Origin: Hordeum vulgare subsp. vulgare | Taxonomy: Eukaryota > Streptophyta > Magnoliopsida > Poales > Poaceae | DNA: 64,000 nt | Direction: 5' to 3' | Assembly (NCBI RefSeq): GCF_904849725.1 | Contig: NC_058522.1 | Span: 434,463,529 to 434,527,528 of the forward strand | Shown here: positions 55,793-64,000 of the stretch, one piece after another | How the letters are laid out: each line of letters starts with the position of its first letter | How positions within the stretch are numbered: position 1 is the first letter of the stretch | Translations under genes and position numbers: made by a program | The notes under the pieces: generated by a model | Databases searched by the model: none | Told to the model about the DNA's origin: nothing | The model's input: the letters and a program-made list of their open reading frames with translations, nothing else

Positions 55793-57002
55793 ATTGGTGC
55801 ATGACCATAAAAGATATTACTCATAGAAATAGAACAACCATTATTCTCTGACTTCAACGAGTAACCGTCTCGCAATAAACAAAATCCAGATATAATGTTC
55901 ATGCTTAACGCAGGCACTAAATAACAATTATTCAAGTTCATAACTAATCCTGATGGTAACTGAAGTGAAACTGTGCCGACGGCGATTGCATCAACCTTGG
56001 AACCATTTCCCACGCGCATCGTCACTTCGTCTTTTGCCAGCCTTCGCTTATTCCGCAGTTCCTGTTTCGAGTTGCAAATGTGAGCAACAGAACCGGTATC
56101 GAATACCCAAGCACTACTACGAGAGCTGGTTAAGTACACATCAATAACATGTATATACAATATACCTAATTTTTCTTTGGCCGCCTTCTTATCAGCCAGA
56201 TACTTAGGGTAATTTCGCTTCCAGTGACCCATACCCTTGCAATAATAGCACTATGTTTTAGGCTTAGGTCCAGCTTTGGGTTTCTTCATCGGATCGGCAA
56301 CAGGCTTGCCGCTCTTCTTTGAATTACCCTTCTCTCCTTTGTTGTTTCTCTTGAAACTAGTGGTATTATTCACCATCAACACTTGATGCTCTTTACAGAG
56401 TTCTGACTCTGCGACTTTCAGCATCGCGAACAACTCGCCGGGAGACTTGTTCATCCCTTGCATGTTGTAGTTCAACACAAAGCCCTTATAGCTTGGCGGC
56501 AGTGATTGAAGAATTCTGTCAGTGATAGCCTCTTCTGGGAGTTCAATCCCCAGCTCAGCTAGACGGTTTGAGTACCCAGACATTTTGAGCACATGTTCAC
56601 TATAGACGAATTCTCCTCCATCTTGCAAGCATAGAATTTATCGGAGGTCTCATACCTCTCGATCCGGGCGTTCTTCTAAAAGATAAACTTCAAGTCTTGG
56701 AACATCTTATATGCTCCATGACGCTCAAAGCAACGTTGAAGTCCCGGCTCTAATCCATACAAGACTGCACATTGAACTACTGAGTAGTCCTTCTTACGTG
56801 TTAACCAAGCGTTCTTAACATCTTGGTCAGCCGTAGCGGGTGGTTCATCTCCTAGCGCAGCATTAATGACATAGTCCTTCTTCCCAGCTTGCAGGAGCAA
56901 CTTAAGATTACGAGCTCAGTCTACAAAGTTTCGTCCATCATCTTTCAACTTCGCTTTCTCTAGGAACGTATTAAAATTCAGGGTGACTGTCGCGTGAGCC
57001 AT
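55789..57002 (-). pseudogene. gag: Element I gag and protease
   Basis: Starts at the ATG 57002-57000 (MAHATVTLNFNTFLEK). A TGA replaces a Trp codon at residue 29, a second stop comes at 56676-56678, and a frameshift lies near 56600. The later part (56628-55789) holds gag helices (YSNRLAELGIELPEEAITDRI, SLPPSYKGFVLNY), a Lys-rich tail with another stop near 56251, the zinc knuckle CYYCKGMGHWKRNY with the last Cys replaced by Tyr, and the protease active site VFDTGSVAHIC. Protease flows on as KDEVTMRVGNGSKVDA. Confidence 0.85.
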
Positions 57003-58226
57003 GATCTACAACACAAATATATTCAAAGTGGACTTAGACTATGTTCAAGATAATTAGAGTTCAACTTAATCAAATTACTTGCTAAACTCCCACTAAAAAG
57101 TACATCTCTCTAGTCATTTGAGTGGTTGATGATCCAATTCCACTAGCTCAAGTCCGATCATCACGTGAGTTGAGGATAGTTTTAGTGGTAAGCGTCCCTA
57201 TGCTAATCATATCAACTATATGATTCATGATCGACCTTTCGGTCTCATGTGTTCCGAGGCCATGTCTGCACATGCTAGGCTCGTCAAGCTTAACCCGAGT
57301 GTTTCGCGTGTGCAACTGTTTTGCACCCATTGTATGTGAACGTTGAGTTTATCACACCCGATCATCACGTGGTGTCTCGAAACGACGAACTGGGGTGCAC
57401 AGTCGGGGAGAACACAATTTCATCTTGAAATTTTAGTGAGAGATCACCTCATAATGCTACCGTTGTTCTAAGCAAAATAAGGTGCATAAAAGTATTAACA
57501 TCACATGCAATTCATAAGTGACATGATATGGCCCTCATCACGTGCTTCTTGATCTCCATCACCAAAGCACCGACACGATCTTCTGTCACCGGCGCCACAC
57601 CATGATCTCCATCAACGTGTCGCCATCGGGGTTGTCGTGCTACTCATGCTATTACTGCTAAAGCTACATCCTAGCAATATAGTAAACGCATCTGCAAGCA
57701 CAAACGTTAGTTTAAAGACAACCCTATGGCTCCTGCCGGTTGTCGTACCATCGACATGCAAGTCGATATTAACTATTACAACATGATCATCTCATACATC
57801 CAATATATCACATCACATCGTTGGCCATATCACATCACAAGCATACCCTGCAAAAACAAGTTAGACGTCCTCTAATTGTTGTTGCATGTTTTACGTGGTG
57901 ACCATGGGTATCTAGTAGGATCGCATCTTACTTACGCAAACACCACAACGGAGATATATGAATTGCTATTTAACCTCATCCAAGGACCTCCTCGGTCAAA
58001 TCCGATTCAACTAAAGTTGGAGAAACCGACACTCGCCAGTCATCTTTGAGCAACGAAGTTACTCGTAGCGATGAAACCAGTCTCTCCTAAGCGTACGAGT
58101 AATGTCGGTCCGAGCCGCTTCGATCCAACAATGCCGCGGAATCAAGAAAAGACTAAGGAGGGCAGCAAATCACACATCACCGCCCATAAAACTTTTGTGT
58201 TCTACTCGAGAAGACATCTACGCATG
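57003..58226 (-). other. Element I leader
   Basis: Non-coding. On the - strand it has the two CACGTGATGATC motifs (57371-57360 and 57167-57156) and between them the stem GTGCAA (57326-57321)-AACAG-TTGCAC (57315-57310). It matches the leaders of G and J. Confidence 0.65.
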
Positions 58227-58245
58227 AACCTAGCTCATGATGCCA
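58227..58245 (-). other. Primer binding site of element I
   Basis: The - strand reads TGGCATCATGAGCTAGGTT, one base from the LTR; same as G. Confidence 0.7.
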
Positions 58246-58246
58246 C

Positions 58247-60065
58247 TGTTGGGGAACATCGCATGGGAAACAAAAAAATTCCTACGCGCACGAAGACCTA
58301 TCATGGTGATGTCCATCTACGAGGGGGATTTCAGATCTACGTACCCTTGTAGATCGCACAGCAGAAGCATTAATAAACGCGGTTGATGTAGTGGAACGTC
58401 CTCACGTCCCTTGATCCGCCCCGCGAACCGTCCCACGAACCGTCCCGCGATCCGTCCCACGATCCGCTCTGATCTAGTGCCGAACGGACGGCACCTCCGC
58501 GTTCAGCACACGTACAGCTCGACGATGATCTCGGCCTTCTTGATCCAGTAAGAGAGACGGAGAGGTAGATGAGTTCTCCGGCAGCGTGACGGCGCTCCAG
58601 AGGTTGGTGGTGATCTAATCTCAGCAGGGCTCCGCCCGAGCTCCGCAGAAACGCGATCAAGAGGAAAAACCGTGGAGGTATGTGGTCGGGCTGCAGTGGA
58701 AAACTTGTCTCAAATCAGCCCTAAAACCTCCGTATATATAGGTGGGAGGGGAGGGGCCTTGCCCTGGGACTCAAGGAGCCCCATGGGGTTCGGTCGAAGG
58801 GGGGAGGAGGAGTCCTCCTCCAATCCTAGTCCAACTAGAATTGGAAGGTGGAGTCCTTCCCTTCCTTCCCACTTCCCCTTTTTTCTCTTTGATTTTCTTA
58901 TCTCCCTGTGCAGGGGCCTCTTTGGGCTTGCCCACCAGCCCACTAAGGGCTGGTGCGGCATCCCTAAGTCCTATGGGCATCCCCGGGTGGGCTGCCCCCC
59001 CCAGTGAACATCCGGAACCCATTCGTCATTCCCGGTAATTCCGAAAACCTTCCGGTAATCAAATGAGGTCATCCTATATATCAATCTTCGTCTCCAGACC
59101 ATTCCGAAAACCCTCGTGATGTCCTTGATCTCATCCGGGATTCCGAACAACATTCGGTAACCAACCATATAACTCAAATACGCATAAAACAACATCGAAC
59201 CTTAAGTGTGCAGACCCTGCGGGTTCGAGAACTATGCAGACATGACCCGAGGGTCTCCTCGGTCAATATCCAATAGCGGGACCTGGATGCCCATATTGGA
59301 TCCTACATATTCTATGAAGATCTTATCGTTTGAACCTCAGTGCCAAGGATTCATATAATCCCGTATGTCATTCCCTTTGTCGTTCGGTATGTTACTTGCC
59401 CGAGATTCGATCGTCAGTAACCGCATACCTATTTCAATCTCGTTTACCGGCAAGTCTCTTTACTCGTTCCGTAATACAAGATCCCGCAACTTACACTAAG
59501 TCACATTGCTTGCAAGGCTTGTGCGTGATGTTGTATTACTGAGTGGGCCCCGAGATACCTCTCCGTCATACGGAGTGACAAATCCCAGTATTGATCCATA
59601 CTAACTCAACGGACACCTTCGGAGATACCTGTAGACATTCTTTATAGCCACCCAGTTACGTTGTGACGTTTGATACACACAAAGTATTCCTCCGGTGTCA
59701 GTGAGTTATATGATCTCATGGTCGTAGGAATAAATACTTGACACGCAGAAAACAGTAGCAACAAAATGACACGATCAATATGCTACGTCTATTAGTTTGG
59801 GTCTAGTCCATCACATGATTCTCCCAATGATGTGATCCAGTTATCAAGCAACAACACCTTGTACATAGTCAGAAGACCCTGACTATCCTTGATCAACTGG
59901 CTAGCCAACTAGAGGCTTGCTAGGGACAGTGTTTTGTCTATGTATCCACACATGTATCTAAGTCTTCATTCAATACAATTATAGCATGGATAATAAACGA
60001 TTATCTTGATACAGGAATTATAATAATAACTTATTTATCATTGCCTCTAGGGCATAAATCCAACA
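58247..60065 (-). repeat. Element I 5' LTR
   Basis: 1819 bp, TGTTGGGGAACATC...AAATCCAACA on the + strand. TATA box TATATATA at 58733-58740 inside the segment deleted from the 3' LTR. Minisatellite 58405-58468. Confidence 0.94.
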
Positions 60066-60763
60066 CTACTTGAAGAATGAGCATCAAGAACTATGGAGAT
60101 AGATCAAAATGCTAAACAGAACTTTCAAATGAAATGCATGCCTTGACAAGTTTTTGATGGAGTTCAAAATAGATCAACAAAGAAGGAGTTCTTGGCTGTG
60201 TTGTAAGGTGTGAATTTGAGTAAGACTCAAAAGCCCGAGCACGGCAGAAGAAAGAGAAAGGACGAAGGTCGTCCCCTATGCCTTAGCCGTAGACTCTAAA
60301 GTATGACATGCTGTGTGCCGCACCTGATGTGTGCCTTACCACAAGTCTGTTAAGAGGTACGAAAAGTGATACATGATTGAATCACTGAACAGCGGTCAAA
60401 GTTATCCTTAGTAACTAATGGACTAAGGAATTTTTCTCGATTATGGAGGTGGTTAAAGAGTTCATCGTAAAGGGTTACGTCGATGCAAGCTTTTACACTA
60501 ATCGGAATAACTATGAGTAGTAAAACGGATTCGTATAGTAGAGTAGATATTTGGAGTATTTCCGAATAGCACGTAGTAGCAGCATCTATAAGATGACATA
60601 AATATTTATAAAGCACACACGGATCTGAAAGATTCAGAACCGTTGACTAAAATCTCTCTCACGAGCAAGACGTGATCAAACCCCCGAACTACATGGGTGT
60701 TGGATTCGTTAAAATCACATGGTGATGTGAACTAGATTATTGACTCTAGTGCAAGTGGGAGAC
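60066..60763 (+). pseudogene. Element G RT end, RNase H and polypurine tract
   Basis: Copia sequence resuming after element I. A decayed RT tail (CACGGCAGAAGAAAGAGAAAGG, corresponding to STAEERER), TTACGTCGATGCAAGCTT (RNase H start, YVDAS) and further RNase H remnants to about 60700. The polypurine tract CTAGTGCAAGTGGGAGAC ends at 60763. Confidence 0.75.
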
Positions 60764-61203
60764 TGTTGGAAATATTCCCTAGAGGCAATATTAAATTAGT
60801 TATTATTATATTTCCTTGTTCATAATAGTCGTTTATTATCCATGCTAGAATTGTATTGATTGGAAACTCAAATACATGTGTGGATACATAGACAACACAC
60901 TGTCCCTAGTGAGCCTCTAGTTGACTAGTTCGTTGATAACGGGATCACATCATTAGGAGAATCATGTGATGGACAGGACCCAAATTATAAACGTAGCATG
61001 TGATCGTGTTATTTTGTTGCTATTGTTTTCTGTGTGTCAGATCGCCGCGAGTACGACTCCATCAACCGCATTCTAGCAACGCTTCCGCTTAGCGATCTTC
61101 AAAGGTATGAAGATGCTCTCACCCCTCTCTCGTTGCTGGTATCTCCATAGGAAGATCTGAACATGCGTAGGAAAATTTTGAATTTATGCTACGTTACCCA
61201 ACA
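60764..61203 (+). repeat. Chimeric Copia LTR joining elements G and J
   Basis: 440 bp only. 60764 to about 61040 matches the start (U3) of the G LTR; from about 61041 the sequence jumps to the end of a different Copia LTR subtype (GAGTACGACTCCATCAACC, GCGTAGGAAAATTTTGAATTTATGCTACG, ending ACCCAACA). The G and J internal regions flank it in the same orientation. Confidence 0.85.
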
Positions 61204-61221
61204 GTGGCATCCGAGCCAGGT

Positions 61222-62443
61222 TTTCTATGCGTAGATTCTATGCACGAGTAGAACACAAAAAGGTTGTGGATGATGATTTGTCAATTGCTTGCCTCTACTA
61301 GTCTTATTCTTTTCCGGCGGTATTGTGGGATGAAGCGGCCCGGACCGACCTTACACGTACGCTTACGTGAGACTGGTTCCACCGACAAACATGCACACCA
61401 TGCATAAAGGTGGCTAGCGGGTGTCTGTCTCTCCTACTCTAGTTGGATTGGATTTGATGAAAAGTGTACTTACGAAGGGTAAATAGCTTTGGCATATCAT
61501 TGTTGTGGCTGTCACATAGGTACGAAGTCATTCTTGCTAGAAACCCAAATCAGCCACGTAAAACTTGCAACAACAATTAGAGGACGTCTAACTTGTTTTT
61601 GCAGGGTTTGACATGTGATGTGATATGGCCAAAGTTGTGATGTTGCATGTATGATGTATGAGATGATCATGTTATTGTAATAGGTTTCATGACTTGCATG
61701 TCGATGAGTATGACAACCGACAGGAGACATAGGAGTTGTCTTAATTTATTGTATGAGATGCGACGCCGTGTAGCTATAGTAGTAGTGATAGTAGTAGTTG
61801 GCGTGACGACTTCACGGAGACACGATGATGGAGATCATGATGATGGAGATCATGGTGTCATGCCGGTGACGATGATGATCATGCGATGCCTAAAGATGGA
61901 GATCGAAAGAGCGAAGATGATAATGGCCATATCATGTCACTATATGATTGCATTGTGATGTTTATCATGTTTTTCATCTTATTGCTTAGAACGACGGTAG
62001 CATAATAAGATGATCCCTCTTAAAATTTCGAGAATGTATTCCCCTAAGTGTGCACCGTTGTGATGGATCGTTGTCTCGAAGCACCACGTGATGATCGGGT
62101 GTGATAGATTCTAACGTTCGCATACAACGGGTGTAAGCCAGATTTACACACGCGAAACACCTAGGTTGACTCGACGAGCTTAGCATGTACAGACATGACC
62201 TCGAATACAAGAGACTGAAAGGTCAAACATGAGTCGTATGGTTGAATACGATCAGCATGAAGTTGCTCACCATGGTGACTAGTCCGTCTCACGTGATGAT
62301 CGGACACGGGTTAGTCAACACGGATCATGTATCACTTAGATGACAAGAGGGATGTCGATTTAAGTGGGAGTTCATACTTAATTTGATTAAATGAACTTAA
62401 TTGTCATGAACTTAGTCTAAAAGTTGTCTTTATAAATATTGTA
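61222..62443 (+). other. Element J leader
   Basis: Non-coding leader with the pair of CACGTGATGATC motifs (62085-62096 and 62290-62301), the stem-loop GTGTAA (62131-62136)...TTACAC (62144-62149), and a short local duplication GATGATGGAGATCAT near 61823-61853. Confidence 0.65.
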
Positions 62444-64000
62444 GATGGCCAACGTCAACCTCAATTTCAATGCATTCCTAGAGAAAAACAAGCTTAAAAG
62501 ATCATGGTAGCAACTATGTGGACTGGGTTCGCAACTTGAAGCTCATCCTTGAAGCAGGTAAAAAGGCTTATGTCCTTGATGCGCCGCTAGGTGACCCTCC
62601 CGCTCCCGCAGCAGCCCAGGACATTCTGAATGTCTGGCAAACGCGGAGTGATGACTACTTTCTGGTTAGGTGTGGCATGTTATACAGTTTAGAAACGGGG
62701 CTCCAAAGGCGTTTTGAGCAACACGGTGCATATGAGATGTTCCAAGAGCTGAAGCTAGTTTTTCAAGATCATGCCCGTGTCGAGAGATATGAAGTCTCCG
62801 ACAAGTTCTTTAGCTGTAAGATGGAGGAGAACAGTTCTGTTAGTGAGCACATACTCAAAATGTCTGGGTTACACGGTCATCTGACTTCACTTGGAGTCGA
62901 ACTTCCGGATGATGCTATAATTGACAGAATCCTCCAGTCTCTCCCACCAAGCTACAAATGTTTTGTGCTGAACTACAACACGCAAGGGATGGAGAAGACC
63001 ATTCCCGAGTTGTACTCGATGCTCAAGTCTGCAGAAGTAGAAATCAAGAAAGAGCATCAAGTGTTGATGGTCAACAAGACCACTAGTTTCAAGAAGGGCA
63101 AGGGTAAGAAGAACTTCAAGAAAAACGGCAAAGCCATTGCCCTGCCCGGTAAGCCAGATGCCGGGAAGAAGAAAAAGGATGGACCAAAGCCTCAGACTGA
63201 GTGCTTCTATTGCAAGGGAAAGGGTCACTCGAAGCGGAACTACCCCAAATACTTAGCGGACAAGAAGGCCGGCAACGTTAAAGGTATATGTGATATACAT
63301 GTTATTGATGTGTACCTTACCAGCGCTCGTAGTAGCTCCTGGGTATTTGATACCGGTGTTGTTACTCACATTTGCAACTCAAAGCAGGAATTGTGGAATA
63401 AGCGGAGACTGGCCAAGGACGAGGTGACGATGCGCGTCGGGAATGGCTCCAAGGTCGATGTGATCGCCATCGGCACGCTACCTCTACATCTACCGTCAGG
63501 ATTAGTTTTAAACATGAATAATTGTTATTTAGTACCAGCTTTGAGCATGAATATTGTATCAGGGTCTTGCTTAATGCGAGACGGCTACTCATTTAAGTCA
63601 GAGAATAATGGTTGTTCTATTTTTATGAGTGATATGTTTTATGGTCATGCTCCGCTGGTGAATGGTGTGTTCCTGATGAATCTCGATCGTGATGTTATGC
63701 ATATTCATAGTGTGAGTACCAAAAGATGTAAAGTTGATAATGATAGTCCCACATACTTGTGGCACTGCCGCCTTGGTCATATCCGCGTTAAGCGCATGAA
63801 GAAGCTCCATACTGATGGACTATTAGAGTCTCTTGACTTTGAATCATTTGACACATGCGAACTGTGCCTCATGGGCAAGATGACTAAGACTCCATTCTCA
63901 GGAATAATGGAGAGAGAAACCGACTTATTGGAAATAAAACATACTGATGTGTGTGGTCCAATGAACGTTGAAGCTCGCGGTGGCTATCGTTATGTTCTCA
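62444..64000 (+). pseudogene. gag: Element J gag-protease-integrase polyprotein (one frameshift, runs off the window)
   Basis: Starts at the ATG 62444 (MANVNLNFNAFLEKNKLK). A one-base shift at about 62497 moves the reading to a frame that stays open from 62500 to the window end. Domains in that frame: gag helices (SNYVDWVRNLKLILEAG, EVSDKFFSCKMEENSSVSEH, LPPSYKCFVLNYNTQG), a Lys-rich tail, zinc knuckle CFYCKGKGHSKRNY (last Cys replaced by Tyr), protease WVFDTGVVTHIC, pre-integrase LWHCRLGHIRVKRM...CELCLMGKM and the start of the integrase core HTDVCGPMNVEARGG. The single shift and an otherwise open 500-codon frame make this the best kept Copia coding region in the window. Confidence 0.88.

Larger units (their letters stand above)
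51249..60065 (-). mobile_element. Element I: complete Ty1/Copia LTR retrotransposon
   Basis: 8817 bp. LTRs 51249-52968 (1720 bp) and 58247-60065 (1819 bp), TGTTGG...CCAACA ends, perfect duplication CTACT, primer site 58227-58245 and polypurine tract from 52969. On the - strand it encodes gag, protease, integrase, RT and RNase H in Copia order, with point stops and a few frameshifts. The LTRs are very alike apart from one deletion of about 100 bp, so it is one of the younger insertions here. It lies in reverse orientation inside the RT of G. Confidence 0.96.
43642..61040 (+). mobile_element. Element G: decayed Ty1/Copia element, interrupted by H and I
   Basis: 5' LTR 43642-45338, primer site at 45340, leader, very decayed gag, protease, integrase and RT/RNase H pieces (45339-49256, 50804-51248, 60066-60763), polypurine tract (60745-60763), then the start of a 3' LTR (60764 to about 61040) that is fused to another LTR end. 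It sits in the RT of element D, with AATAG before it (43637-43641); the matching copy would be outside the window. Confidence 0.85.
61204..64000 (+). mobile_element. Element J: Ty1/Copia element, 3' part outside the window
   Basis: Primer-site-like TGGCATCCGAGCCAGG at 61205, leader, gag, protease and the start of integrase in order. The 5' LTR is only the chimeric 440-bp piece. Better preserved than G and I: only one frameshift is seen in the gag-protease-integrase stretch. Confidence 0.88.

Noticed and set aside
58370..58660. ORF with SWDGSRDGSWDGSR repeats
   Set aside because: It is the 12-bp minisatellite of the Copia LTR read in one frame; no start context and absent from coding parts of the element.

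Overview
This 64-kb window looks like intergenic DNA from a large grass genome, most probably Triticeae (wheat, Aegilops or barley type). It is packed end to end with nested LTR retrotransposons, and I found no host protein gene, rRNA, tRNA gene or CRISPR array. The LTR ends and sequence styles (Ty1/Copia LTRs with TGTTGGAAATATGCCCTAGAGG termini; Athila-lineage Ty3/Gypsy LTRs with TGATACGTCTC termini) match what I know of Triticeae families. The species is an inference, and I name lineages rather than database families.

Layout, using element letters. A (+, 1-11395): Tat-lineage Gypsy with gag, protease, RT, a second RNase H, integrase and a long antisense, apparently spliced accessory gene. 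Both ends are missing. B (-, 11396-13405 and 20273-23631): Athila-lineage Gypsy with gag, protease, RT/RNase H, integrase and a 5' LTR. Its RT is split by C (+, 13406-20272, TSD ATAAT), a complete non-autonomous element carrying one unrecognised ORF. D (-, 23632-23943, 33977-35459 and 43447-43641): Copia remnant (3' LTR, RNase H, part of RT) cut three times. The cuts are E (-, 23944-33971, TSD GATAT), a gag-protease element with an intact 339-aa accessory ORF and no RT or integrase; F (-, 35460-43441, TSD GTCGC/GTAGC), a gag-protease element of the same LTR family as C; and G (+, from 43642), a decayed Copia element. G is itself interrupted by H (49257-50803, TSD ATGAG), a solo LTR of the C/F family, and by I (-, 51249-60065, TSD CTACT), a complete Copia element. 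G ends in a chimeric LTR (60764-61203) that runs straight into J (+, 61204 to window end), a better preserved Copia element.

The insertion order can be read from the nesting: D and B are old hosts, C, E, F and G came later, and H and I are inside G. A, B, I and J have or had full gag-pol coding. C, E and F carry no RT or integrase, so they would have depended on enzymes from related elements, plausibly B-like ones: they share the Asp-tRNA-type primer binding site, AAGCTTGGGG polypurine tract and terminal GATACG/CGTATC stem. Almost every pol frame contains stops or frameshifts.

The most interesting non-routine signals are: the intron-containing antisense gene in A with a palindromic tandem repeat inside one intron; a conserved hairpin placed just upstream of the TATA box in the LTRs of several Gypsy families and repeated inside E upstream of its accessory ORF, together with a duplicated polypurine tract; a paired CACGTGATGATC motif with an intervening, covarying stem-loop in the leaders of three Copia elements; and the replacement of the last zinc-knuckle Cys by Tyr in two separate Copia copies.
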